A DNA stretch of 64,000 nucleotides from Aradus depressus. Its lineage: Eukaryota; Arthropoda; Insecta; Hemiptera; Aradidae. Both the position numbers and the translations under genes were made by a program. The stretch spans positions 55,001,427 to 55,065,426 of the forward strand of contig OY759218.1 of NCBI GenBank assembly GCA_963662175.1, given 5' to 3'. Each line of letters begins with the position of its first letter. Within the stretch, counting starts at the first letter, position 1. Shown piece after piece: positions 52,338-62,157 of this stretch. Under the pieces are notes generated by a model. The model ran no database searches. It saw nothing but the letters and a program-made list of their open reading frames with translations, and was not told the DNA's origin.

Positions 52338-53640
52338 AATCAAGATGACGACGATCCGTGCCAATGTGTCTAGGTATTTTAAGTGCAGTTATGGATGAAA
52401 GATTCTGAGCGAAAGTAAGCCACTGTTGAGATATGGAGCAGGGAACTTCGTCATCCCAGCTAACTTGGGCCTTCCAAATATCTTGGAGTATACACTTGGC
52501 AAAGAATATTGTCGGTGCTAAATATCCCAATGGGTCATAAATTCTCACTATAGCGGACAGAATTTTTCTTTTGGTAACTTCAATGGGTAATGGCACATTG
52601 ACAGTATAAGAAAAGGTATCTAATTCAGGGTCCCAAAGCATGCCCAAAATTTTAATCGTCGCTTCATCGTTCGAGAAAATGATGATCGGTTCAGTGGAAG
52701 TTTCCTTTACTGCATCCAATAGTTCCTTGCGATTGGAGGACCACTTGCTTAGCTGAAATTGCCCTTTTGCAAACAACGACCTAAGTTGGAGTTGACAGTC
52801 AAGGGCTTCCTGTAGGGTATAAGCTCCTGACACCAAATTATCGACATACATGTCGTTGGCTATCTTATGAGCAGCTAACGGGTAATCGTCTCCTTCATCG
52901 GTAGCCAACTGCTGGAGTACCCGCAATGCCAAGAAAGGACTACAACTAAGACCATATGTAACAGTAGAAAGTTCGTACTCTTCTACAGCACTCGAAATAT
53001 CAAAACGCCAAAGAATATGCTGAAATTCCTGATCAGTATAAGATACCAATATTTGACGGTACATTTTTACTATATCTGCAGTGAAGGCTATAGGGAAGAT
53101 GCGAAAATTTAACAGAATGTCGCAAATATCCTTTTGTAGTTTAGGCCCTGTCATGAGTTGTTCGTTTAATGACCCAGTACGACTTTGACTAGACCCATTA
53201 AAAACCACCCTCAGCTTTGTAGAGGTACTGCTGGGTTTAAAAACACCATGGTGAGGAATAATGTACTTCCCTGGAGTTCGAGCCAAAGACATGTGATGTA
53301 AGTCAAGATATTCTTGCAGAAAATTGTGATACTCGCAGCGCAGTGAAGGGTTGCGGTATAATTTGGATTCAATGTTCTTAAGTCGACTTAAAGCAGCCGG
53401 TCTTGATTCAGCTAATACGGTAGCAGTAGGTTTAAAAGGCAGTGACACAACGTAGCGGCCATTATCCAATCTATAATGGGTGTCTTGAAAATGTTTCTCA
53501 AACAACTCATTCTCTGGGTCCATATGGTTCTTGGTTTGGACCTCTTCCAATTCCCAAAATTTGGAGAGTTGGTTATGTAAATTATCTGAGTCATTTACAA
53601 AAAACGCATTTAATTTGGTTTCCTTGGTTAGGTCAAAAAA
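52338..53640 (-). pseudogene. BEL-2 Pol part 1: reverse transcriptase
   Basis: Minus-strand BEL/Pao RT: FWELEEVQTKNHMDPENE, ENELFEKHFQDTHYRLDN, RYVVSLPFKPTATV, LRVVFNGSSQSRTGSLNE, FTADIVKMYRQILV, catalytic YVDN at the place of YVDD (near 52835), then ILGMLWDPELDTFSYTV and IPRHIGTDRRHLD. It joins 45283 in frame when BEL-1 and one TSD are removed. The Asp-to-Asn change in the second catalytic position would by itself inactivate the enzyme. Gag, protease and the 5' LTR are not present; R1-4 begins just beyond. Confidence 0.9.
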
Positions 53641-53689
53641 TGTCCCTATAACAATATAACCAAACTTCCATATTTGCCCTGCCGGATAC

Positions 53690-54016
53690 GGAGTACGCTC
53701 CGGACTGGGATGAATTAGATCTAAGTCTGGCGGTTGGGAAGCAGAGGAATGGCGGCGCCCCTGGGATGGATCTCATAGATGCCGCCATGATCAAGAAGAC
53801 ATTCCCGGCCATAAAGGCGGATCTTCTTCATTTGGTAAACTCCTGCCTAAGGACCGGCCACTTCCCGAGTGCCTGGAAACAGGCACTTGTGTGCACGTTT
53901 GTCATGCATGGGGACAGGGACCTCTCCTTGGCGGGCAGCTATAGACCGATCAGCCTACTCCCAGTCTCTGGTAAGGTGCTGGAGACTCTGATCTTCTCCG
54001 GTATTCGGGCCCGGGT
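53690..54016 (+). pseudogene. R1-4 ORF2, RT N-terminal part
   Basis: Reads NGGAPGMDLIDAAMIKKTF-like RT start (one frame change near 53760), then LRTGHFPSAWKQALVCTFV, GDRDLSLAGSYRPISLLPV and SGKVLETLIF. It closely parallels R1-2 (4600-4860). Interrupted by R1-5. Confidence 0.85.
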
Positions 54017-55542
54017 GCCAGCACTACTGCGGAGGTCACCAGAGGCTGTCCCCAGGGCTCGGTCCTCGGACCTACTCTGTGGGGCATTCTCTTTGACGAG
54101 CTGCTCCGTGACCTAGAGAATCGAGGATTCAAGGCAATAGCCTATGTCGATGATCTCGTGGTCACGGTGCACGCAGATAGTCGCGCTGCTCTGACCCAAC
54201 GCGCAGAGACCGCCATTGGGCATATTGACAGCTGGTGCTGCGCCAACAAACTCGCCTTCTCGCCCGGCAAGACGTTGGCCTTGCTAGCGAGAGGGAGGAC
54301 TGACGCCCGGCATCCTCTGGTCATAAGATACCATGGGCTGCGCGTTGAGTGCCCGGCAACGGTTACGTACCTAGGAGTGCGAATCGGGCCGGGTCTGAAC
54401 GTGACACCCCACGCTGTTGCCATTTAAGAAAGGACTATAGCCATTTTCAACGCTTTGAGCTGCCTAGCCCGAGCAACATGGGGCCTCGGCTACTTCCCGT
54501 GTAGAGCTATCTACACCGGGGTGTTCGAGGCCGTTGCGCGATACGCGGCTGCAGGATGGTGGCATCTCCCCACGAAACGGCAGCGAGTTATCCTCGTTCA
54601 GGCACAGAGAACAGCCCTGTTAAGGGTCACGAACTGTCTCTACGGCAGCGCTGCAGGTAATGGCGGGAGCCCCACCCATTGACTTAGTCTTGGACGGGGC
54701 CGTCGCCTCGTATCACTGCAGACGCAATCTGCCCCTTAAAGCAGACACCGACGAGTCTTTGCGACTAGCCCTGGAGGAGGAACTACACGGACAGTCCAGA
54801 CCGGAGCGTTGTAAGGACATAGTCCAAGAGTGGATAGTAGATAAATGGCAGCAGCGATGGTCACAATCATCAGACGGCCGAACGACCTGGGCTTACTTCC
54901 CAAACGTCCGGGCAAGACTTGAGTCGGTTTGGGTAAAGCCGGACCACTGGACGTCCCAGATACTATCGGGTCATGGGGATTTCAACTCCAAGCTCTTCTT
55001 TTTCAAGAAGAAGGACAGCCCGAACTGCTCGTGTGGCGGCGTCGAGACAGCAGAACATGTAGTTCTCGAATGCCCGCTGTACGACGGGCCTAGGGTGGAG
55101 TTGATACGCCGGACAGGATCGTACCTGGGACTAAACCCAAGGAAGCTGATGACTGAGGCTGACTACCCGGAGTTCGGAAGATTCGTCGCCTCCTGGCGGA
55201 AGGTAAAGAAGGCAGTTTAACGTGGTTCCGGGGATGACCGTTGGGTGCTGGTAACACGGCCCACCTGCGACATCCTTGGCGCAACGCAGCCAAGAGCGTA
55301 GATGCCTGGTCCCGAGTTCTCTCGGGAAACGCCGAAAAGGTAGGTTGGAGGACCCAACCGATCACTCCGGTGATTGGCGGGGTCCTACAACCGGCCATAA
55401 CAGCAATAAAATCTTAAATAAGTGCCCTTATTCCCCCCTACGCGGCGGACGTGTGTCGTTGAGCCTCCTTCAGGGGCCGGTACACACGTATAAAAAAAAA
55501 AAAATAAAATAAAAAAAAAAATAAAAAAAAAATAAATAAAAA
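54017..55542 (+). mobile_element. R1-5: 5'-truncated R1 copy nested in R1-4
   Basis: Starts in the RT domain at cagcactactgcggaggtca, just before the CPQGSVLGP block, and ends with a long A-rich tail (55496-55542). The 14-bp TSD attcgggcccgggt flanks it. The insertion moved into another copy of the same family. Its protein is broken by a TAA at 54425-54427 and a frameshift near 54640. Confidence 0.92.
54042..55220 (+). pseudogene. R1-5 ORF2, RT C-terminal half and zinc tail
   Basis: RT: GSVLGPTLWGILFDELLRDL, AIAYVDDLVVTVHADSRAAL (catalytic YVDD near 54147), VTYLGVRIGPGLNVTPHAVA. After the stop: LARATWGLGYFPCRAIYTGV. After the frameshift: MAGAPPIDLVLDGAVASYHC, GHGDFNSKLFFFKKKD and CSCGGVETAEHVVLECPLYD, the R1-clade C-terminal zinc motif, ending KKAV with TAA at 55218-55220. 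Confidence 0.88.
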
Positions 55543-57027
55543 ATTCGGGCCCGGGTACAGGCCTTCGTGTCGCATAGACAATTCGGATGCATGAGAGGCA
55601 GATCTACCGAGGATGCGTTGAGGATGCTGAGGGCGGATGTCGGAGAGGACAGAGGGAAATACTCTCTCTGCATTTTCTTCGACATAGCCGCGGCCTTCGA
55701 CTACGCCTGGTGGCCTGCCGTCCTTTTGCGACTACGGTCTGTGGGAATACCTAGGAACCTATTCGGGCTCATCTCCAGCTTCCTCAGCGAGCGCTCTGCG
55801 ACGGTGAGGCAGCAATTCACCAGCACTACAGTGAACGTCACTAGAGGGTGTCCCCAGGGCTCGGTCCTCGGACCAACGCTCTGGAACATACTCTTTGACG
55901 GACTGCTTCGTGACCTCGAGACTCGTGGACACAGGGCAATAGCCTATGTTGACGACCTAGTGGTGCACGCTGACAGTCGCGCCACTCTAACCGCCCGAGC
56001 CCAAGCCGCGTTCGACTCTACGGATACTTGGTGCCGACTGAACAAGTTGACCCTCTCTTCCAGCAAGACAGCAGCCATGCTGATGAGAGGAAAAACTGAC
56101 GCCCGCCACCCCCTGGTTCTTGCAGTACACGGCCGACGCGTTGAATTTCCGGCAGTGGTCACGTACCTAGGTGTGGGGATCGGGCCGGGATTCAGCGTCA
56201 CGCCCCACACTGTTGCCATCAAGGTTAGGACAACAGCCATCTTTGGCGCTCTGAGCTCCTTAGCACGAGCGACATGGGGCCTCGGCTACTCTGCGTGTAA
56301 AACTATTTACACCGGAGTTTTCGAGGCTGTGGCAAGGTACGCCGCTGCCGGATGGTGGAATCGCCCCACCAAACGGCAGCGTACGTTGATACTACAAGCT
56401 CAAAGAGCAGCCCTCCTCAGGGTGACCAAGGTCTACCGTACAGTTTCAACGGCTGCGCTGCAGGTGCTGGCGGGGGCTCCACCCATAGACCTAGTCTTGG
56501 ACGGTGCCGTCGCCTTGTACTTCTGCAGACGCGGCTTACCACTGGAAGCAGACACGGACGTGGCCTTGCGTCAAGCCCTGGAGGAGGAGATGCAAGGACA
56601 GGCGAGACCAGAGCGCCTGAGGGGCATTGTCCAGGAATGGATCGTGGAAAAATGGCAACAGCGTTGGGCGCGATCGACAGATGGCCGAACAACCTTCGCC
56701 TATTTCCCGAACGTCCAGACGCGACTTGACTCCCCATGGATACAACCAGACCATTGGATGTCACAGGTGCTAACAGGTCACGGCGACTTCAACGCCAAGC
56801 TCTTCTTCTTTAAGAGGAAGAACAGCCCTGCCTGCTCGTGTGGCGGCGTCGAGACTGCGGAACACGTGGTCCTCGAATGCCCGCTATACGACGGGCCCAG
56901 GGCGGCGCTGATCCGCCGGACAGGTTCGTATCTGGGACTGGACCTGCCGGGACTTATGACGGAGGCTGGTTACCTGGCTTTTGGTCGGTTCGTCTCCTCC
57001 TGGCGGAGAATCAAGAAAGCCTTCTAA
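55543..57027 (+). CDS. R1-4 ORF2, RT core to C terminus (open, partial)
   Basis: An open frame from the TSD to TAA at 57025-57027, about 490 residues, with no stop. RT: CMRGRSTEDALRMLRADVGE, FFDIAAAFDYAWWPAVLLRL, TRGCPQGSVLGPTLWNILFD and catalytic AYVDDLVVHADSRA (55949-55960). Thumb and connection: RATWGLGYSACKTIYTGVFE and AGWWNRPTKRQRTL. Zinc tail: CSCGGVETAEHVVLECPLYD. It is the best preserved R1 RT in the window, but it has lost its endonuclease and continuity with the start of RT. Confidence 0.88.
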   Translation: MRARVQAFVSHRQFGCMRGRSTEDALRMLRADVGEDRGKYSLCIFFDIAAAFDYAWWPAVLLRLRSVGIPRNLFGLISSFLSERSATVRQQFTSTTVNVTRGCPQGSVLGPTLWNILFDGLLRDLETRGHRAIAYVDDLVVHADSRATLTARAQAAFDSTDTWCRLNKLTLSSSKTAAMLMRGKTDARHPLVLAVHGRRVEFPAVVTYLGVGIGPGFSVTPHTVAIKVRTTAIFGALSSLARATWGLGYSACKTIYTGVFEAVARYAAAGWWNRPTKRQRTLILQAQRAALLRVTKVYRTVSTAALQVLAGAPPIDLVLDGAVALYFCRRGLPLEADTDVALRQALEEEMQGQARPERLRGIVQEWIVEKWQQRWARSTDGRTTFAYFPNVQTRLDSPWIQPDHWMSQVLTGHGDFNAKLFFFKRKNSPACSCGGVETAEHVVLECPLYDGPRAALIRRTGSYLGLDLPGLMTEAGYLAFGRFVSSWRRIKKAF

Positions 57028-57328
57028 CCCGGCGCCGGGGGCCCCGCCGACCGCCGACAGGCGCTGCGGCGACAGCCCCCGGCTTAGGGAAGCAGGCAGA
57101 AAAGAACCCTTGACAAAATCCCGAGCTCACTCGGTGTGAAGCGCCGAAAACTACCAAAGACGACCATGGACGGTAGTCATCGAGCCGGTCCACGACCGTC
57201 CGTAAATATTGTATATATAAAGTATTGATACATATAAATATAAACATAGGAAGATATAGGGTGATGTGACCGACCCCCCCTCAGGGGGTCAGGGGCACCT
57301 ATAATGAAAAAGGAAAAAAAAAAAAAAA

Positions 57329-57617
57329 AAAGTGACACTACGAGCGAATCGAGGCCACTTGGAGCTGATTTAAAGAGGATTTTATTAAGAAGATTATTGC
57401 TCGGAATATAAATATGTGATTGCTGTCTACGTTGAGAGTTGGGGCCAGACAGACCACGTCAGTTATATCTTTCTTTTAGATTTTACAGTTGAGTTTTAAA
57501 TATGTGAGTAAATCAACTCCTTCTTCATGCTTGGGCCGGTCAGGCCACATCGAACTAGTCAGTGAGATACAGTGTATTTCGGACGGTGTAAAGCCAGTGA
57601 AAAATGCAACATCTAAT
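57329..57617. other. Unassigned flank of R1-4 and the PLE
   Basis: No recognised gene. It supplies the left copy of the possible PLE target duplication (aacatctaat, near 57608-57617). Confidence 0.35.
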
Positions 57618-57704
57618 ATATTACTTGGTGGTAGGCAGATGTAGTGGACTAACTTGTTAAATAAGTAATTAGATTTATCAGTCCAACATAATTTTTTTAT
57701 TTTT

Positions 57705-57743
57705 ACCACAACTAGTTTCGGCAATTTGCCATCTTCAGGTGGT
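57705..57743 (-). ncRNA. Hammerhead-like ribozyme motif, PLE left arm
   Basis: Minus strand: ACCAC, CTGAAGA, extra T, GGCAA-A-TTGCC hairpin, GAAA, CTAG, TT, GTGGT. ACCAC pairs with GTGGT (stem I), the hairpin is stem II, and CTAG is palindromic, so stem III could form between two molecules. Hammerheads with very short stem III that act as dimers are established in Penelope-like elements. The extra T after CTGAAGA is a deviation. Activity untested. Confidence 0.55.
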
Positions 57744-58198
57744 GAATCTGAACATACATAAACCAAAAATCAGATTAGAATTTACGAGCTTTTACAGTTC
57801 CTGTCAATCATTAACTGATAAATAAATAAGTTAAAAATAAAATATAACAATTTAAAAATAAGTAACAATTACCAAAAGTACAATAAGTTACGATATTTGA
57901 ATTAAAAACCGTACACGTTCGAGTATCAGGGACCAGCTAGACACTGGCTGACTGGAAGACTCCCACTCCCCAAAACAAAGCTCAGGAAGGGGGGGGGGGG
58001 GGGGGGGGGGGGTTCAAATTGAGAGTTACCCTACTTAGGCAGAGGTCTTTTTTTTTTTTTTAGACATTTCTTAATTTCTAATTTTTTCGAACCAGTCGAG
58101 TGTGGGACCTTTATCTACGAAATGTAAAAATTCCACATTTTTATTTTTTATTTTTTCCACGATGGAAATGGGGGACTGTAATTTAAATTTTTTGGACC

Positions 58199-58650
58199 TC
58201 AACTTGGAATGGAGCTAAAACCCTTCACCTCCCTATCGGGTATCCGGCTACTATACCCTTCCATGACAACAGCAGCCTTCCTTTTATTATTTATAGGTGA
58301 CTCAACTAACTTGGGACTATACCCATTATTTATAGCTAACTTCTTAATAGTGAGTACTTCTTCATTGAAATTGTTGTCACTGAGGCGTGTCCTCAATAGC
58401 CTGTTCACCAGCCATCTGAAACTGAGATCTTTTGTGCCCAGGGGTGGTTAGAGTCAATCGGAATCATTATGTCAGTGGTCGTTGGTTTCCTAAATATATT
58501 AAAATTAATGGAATCGTTAATAACTGTTAAGTTAAGGTCCAAAAAATTTAAATTACAGTCCCCCATTTCCATCGTGGAAAAAATAAAAAATAAAAATGTG
58601 GAATTTTTACATTTCGTAGATAAAGGTCCCACACTCGACTGGTTCGAATA
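58199..58650 (-). pseudogene. Penelope-like RT fragment (after palm)
   Basis: Minus-strand frame 58632-58405: STMEMGDCNLNFLDLNLTVI, NFNIFRKPTTTDIMIPIDSN and HPWAQKISVSDG; after a frameshift 58408-58199: NRLLRTRLSDNNFNEEVLTI and KKLAINNGYSPKLVESPI. The FLDL, RKPTTTD and NRLL blocks with NGY are typical of the region after the catalytic core in Penelope-like RTs. No GIY-YIG motif follows; the frame ends near the inverted-repeat junction. Confidence 0.85.
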
Positions 58651-58996
58651 ATTAGAAATTAAGAAATGTCTAAAAACAAAAAAAGACCTCTGCTTAACTG
58701 CTTAAGTAGGGTAACTCTCAATTTGAACCCCCCCCCCCCCCCCCCCCCCCCTTCCTGAGCTTTGTTTTGGGGAGTGGGAGTCTTCCAGTCAGCCAGTGTC
58801 CAGCTGGTCCCTGATACTCGAACGTGTACGGTTTTTAATTCAAATATCGTAACTTATTGTACTTTTGGTAATTGTTACGTATTTTTAAATTGTTATATTT
58901 TATTTTTAACTTATTTATTTATCAGTTAATGATTGACAGGAACTGTAAAAGCTCGTAAATTCTAATGTGATTTTTGGTTTATGTATGTTCAGATTC

Positions 58997-59035
58997 ACCA
59001 CCTGAAGATGGCAAATTGCCGAAACTAGTTGTGGT
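58997..59035 (+). ncRNA. Hammerhead-like ribozyme motif, PLE right arm
   Basis: The same motif as at 57705-57743 in inverse orientation: ACCAC 58997-59001, CTGAAGA 59002-59008, extra T, hairpin 59010-59020, GAAA 59021-59024, CTAG, TT, GTGGT 59031-59035. It lies on the strand opposite to the RT remnant, as expected if the arm is an inverted copy. The core is identical to the left arm. Confidence 0.55.
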
Positions 59036-59081
59036 AAAAATAAAAAAAATATGTTGGACTGATAAATCTAATTACTTATGT

Positions 59082-60640
59082 AACATCTAATGTAGCCTCG
59101 AAACCAGACAGATCTTCAAGGACTATGTGATTGGATGATTTCTGCGGGATGTCCAGATAAAGCTGATCGCACCGTCATCGCCAGGGATATCATAATTAAG
59201 GTACCTGTAATATCGATTCTAGGATAGATGTTTTTAGAAACGATTCAGTCTTTCCGACATAGGCCCATTTTGTTTTAATAAATTTACCGATATAAATTTT
59301 TATATTTACTAATTAAATTCACACACGCACTCTCACGTAAAAAGGAGAAAGGTTAACAATATATATATATATATATTTGTTGTCGAGTGAATCGGGCTGC
59401 AGATGATTCATAAAAATATAGATATTGGTTTTAAAAAGTCCAAAAACTTTTGTGTTAAATTAAGAAGCTATAAGGTCATGCGGCCGACGTCATTTAGACG
59501 GTGTGGAGCATTGTACGTGAAGATAGGCATTGTGTGAGAGGACTAGCATGGTTGCTGAGGTTCGTATGCATTTTTTTTTAAACGGTTCTGAATTAAATCT
59601 TGTACGTAAAGGATGTTGAGATCTTTGTAAAGGATTTTGTTAGGGACATAGAAAGGAGCGTTTGCGATGCGATTGAAAGGATTGGATTCTATTGATATTA
59701 GAACTTTTTAGCGGACCCCCAAAGTTCAAGTCCTGTCCAAATGGGTTATATAAATGTTTTATAAATAGTTAATTTGTTTGTGTAAAAACGTAAGTTGATA
59801 AATTCGTTGTGGGGAAGTACATTGCCGGTGATTCAGAGACGACTTTGTTTTATTTGGTATTCTAATTATTTTTTTGTTTTGATGAAACTGACATTTGGTA
59901 TGTTACAGCTCAATACTATGGAAAAATTAGCGTTGTACTTATAGATTACTTAATGCGGGTGGTGATTCTAGACACTTGAAAGAACACTTTGCGCTCGGTA
60001 CGGATGTTGACCCACAGACTCCAGAGAGAGTTCCCAGATCCAGTCACCAATTTGTCTCCAGCTGCGCGGCTCCCCATTAATGGCTTATTCCTTCCTGGAA
60101 CGTGCGCCGGCCACGCGCCACGCACCCCGCCACTCACCAGACCTAAAATTTTAAAATTAATTACTATCCTCCAAACCGAATTGATCGGACACGAAACTCA
60201 TTGAAAATATTGTACCCATTACTGCGGCACGCCTTCTACTCGTGCAACACTTGAAATTGTTATTGAAATAAAACGTCTTTTGTTGCTTGAAGTTTGGTTG
60301 AAAAAGTGTGCCATTGGATAGAGGTTAAGGCCCATTCATATATGTATATGATAGACCGGACCACGACTAGACTAGGACTAGACTGTGACATAACTGGATC
60401 GAGAACATTCACACTTAATAATAATACTATTTATTTCATTTGTGACACTAAGATGTAGGAAATATGTTATGTTGTCTTCCTACTGTTTTATTTCCGACCA
60501 AAACCTGTTTTCGTCTAAAGAAACACTAGCATAGCACAAAAGGGAGGGGATAGGAGGTTACTCGCTACATGCAAATAAATACTTAAACATTCATCCGAAA
60601 ATAATATGATGTACACAATAACCAAAATAAATATCTACAA
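59082..60640. other. Unassigned region with dispersed matches
   Basis: A (ta)n run near 59360; a match to 29633-29680 at 59797-59845; and 60195-60240 (acccattactgcggcacgcc), which is inverted at 61967-62000. A GC-rich patch at 60000-60140 yields a 71-residue frame of no recognised kind. No gene seen. Confidence 0.4.
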
Positions 60641-60694
60641 TAATAAAATAAACTTTAGACATCCTACAATACGGGTGGTGTAAAAAATACAGTA

Positions 60695-61163
60695 TGAAAA
60701 GAATTAGTTCAAAATACGAACCATCAATTGTTTTGAAATTTGTACGAAGCTCAGACAAAAATGAATTTCTGGCCGCTTGTAAAAACAAAAGAAAGGTACT
60801 AAATACTGGCCTGTTTTCTCTCTCTCTAGTTCCGAATCAACAAATCTTCCTATTTACGTATCCGAACATATGAATAAAGATACGTATGGTCTTTTCAAAA
60901 AAGGTAAAGAACTACAAAGTTTAGGAATTGTTAAATTTGTCTGGTTTTGGAGTGGCCTAATCAGGGTTCGTAAAGTTGAAGGGTGTCCGGCAATTGTAAT
61001 AAGATGCGAAGAGGATCTATCTCAATTTAGGACAGAAGAAAGAGCGTACGACTCAACTGGCGTACCCACGGATTATGAAACAGACAAGGACAATATTGAT
61101 ACTGACCAGTCTATCTCAGATCCATCTGTCTCACGGAAGAGAAAATTAAAGCCGGGAACATAG
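60695..61163 (+). pseudogene. LINE-5 ORF1, FP-like RNA-binding domain, broken
   Basis: The frame from the ATG at 60695 reads KRISSKYEPSIVLKFVRSSD and FLAACKNKRKVLNTGLF; a frameshift near the ct repeat at 60825 leads to IYVSEHMNKDTYGLFKKGKE, IVKFVWFWSGLIRVRKVEGC and VIRCEEDLSQF, ending TAG at 61161-61163. This arrangement is that of LINE ORF1 proteins related in fold to the baculovirus few-polyhedra (FP) protein. Expected role: binding element RNA. Confidence 0.68.
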
Positions 61164-61229
61164 AGAGGTTTTTAATGCCGCGGCCCGCTCTGGTAAATCC
61201 AAAGGTAAAGGACCAAAGTCACCGTCGGC

Positions 61230-61548
61230 CAAAATCGGTTTCTGGAATGTAAACGGCTTCAATACTCTGTTCAACATAGCGATGCTACCCACGGAAATAA
61301 ATAATTTAGTCAAACTGGACCTGATCTGTCTCTCTGAAACCTGGCTTCACAGCGACAACTTGAATGCTCCTTCTTTCCTGGACCAATATGAAGTATACTC
61401 GACCAAAGCGGTGGAGCGAGCGGGGCCTGGCTGTGTTTCTGAAGAAAAGTGTTGTAACTTGTGATAAAGTGTTAATATCCAATAGTCAGTGGCTTTGTTT
61501 GCTTGCCAAAATCGGTGAAATTAGTTTAATATTGGGCACTGTTTACTA
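61230..61548 (+). pseudogene. LINE-5 ORF2, endonuclease start
   Basis: KIGFWNVNGFNTLFNIAMLP and LDLICLSETWLHSDNLN are the beginning of an apurinic-type endonuclease (catalytic Glu in SETWL). After a frameshift near 61430: LAVFLKKSVVTCDKVLISNS and IGEISLILGTVY. The coding match ends at 61548, where a deletion joins it to T-rich 3' UTR. Confidence 0.75.
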
Positions 61549-61963
61549 GAGGTTTCATTCTTTGTTTTTTGCAATTTTTCTGTGAACGTGTTTTTTATTT
61601 TTTTTTAATCTCAGGATTAATTGTAATATAGTTTTTAATATTATTATTGATTGCCTTATTTCAAAATTCAAGAGGAAGCGTTTTTTTAATTTGTATTTCC
61701 ATATTTATCCATTTCATTTTTTTGAATATAATTATTTCATCTCAATACTTTACTATGTCAATTTTCATTTTTTTTTTTTTTCACTGTAGCTGATACACTT
61801 TATATATATTCTTTTTTATATTTTTCAATTTTATTTAAGAAGGCTGGCTGAACTCCTTCCAATGAAATGTATTTTATTTCAAATGGAATAAAGATTATTA
61901 TTATTATAAAATAAACTTTAGACATCCTACTATACGGGTGGTGTATAAAAAAAAAAACAGTAG

Positions 61964-62157
61964 AAGGCGCGCCGCAGTAATGGGTACATTATTTCCAATG
62001 AGTTTAGTGTTTCTTTAGACACCATACTACACGGGTGGGGTAGCCACCATACATATCCCTCGAGGGGCGGCCACCTCCGTCATAGACATTTGAGGAGGTG
62101 GCATGCAAAAGGCATCAAGTCCGTTTTTTGAAAAAATGAGTTAGGAATGGAATTTGA
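61964..62157. other. Spacer between LINE-5 and R1-6
   Basis: Contains a third gacaccatactacacgggtgg-type block (62018) and the inverse of 60195-60240. It also carries the left copy of the R1-6 TSD (62143-62157). No gene. Confidence 0.45.

Larger units (their letters stand above)
53686..57328 (+). mobile_element. R1-4: R1-clade element, 5'-truncated, split by R1-5
   Basis: Parts 53686-54016 and 55543-57328. The RT reading ends at SGIRARV before the insertion and resumes at RARVQAFVSHRQFGC after it, with attcgggcccgggt at 54003-54016 and 55543-55556 as TSD. The 3' UTR ends in poly(A) at about 57328. The 5' end begins in the linker before RT (LPDTEYAPDWDELDL-like reading), next to the BEL-2 fragment; no TSD was found for R1-4 itself. 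Confidence 0.9.
57618..59081 (-). mobile_element. Penelope-like element remnant forming a large inverted repeat
   Basis: The left arm (about 57662-58205) and right arm (about 58535-59081) are inverted copies of each other over about 540 bp, each with a hammerhead-like motif, a G or C run (57989-58011; 58728-58750) and the start of the RT thumb region. The centre encodes PLE-type RT on the minus strand. Possible TSD aacatctaat at 57608-57617 and 59085-59094. Penelope-like elements are known for pseudo-LTRs and inverted or tandem partial copies. The RT palm and GIY-YIG endonuclease are missing. Confidence 0.82.
60642..61963 (+). mobile_element. LINE-5: FP-domain non-LTR element, internally deleted
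   Basis: ORF1, the start of ORF2 and a 3' end (aataaagattattattatta at 61889-61908) are present, but RT is missing. A block of about 55 bp (taaaataaactttagacatc, then tatacgggtggtg-like, acagta) directly flanks it at 60642-60697 and 61905-61963, an unusually long duplication. The (att)n end resembles CR1- and L2-type tails. Confidence 0.7.
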
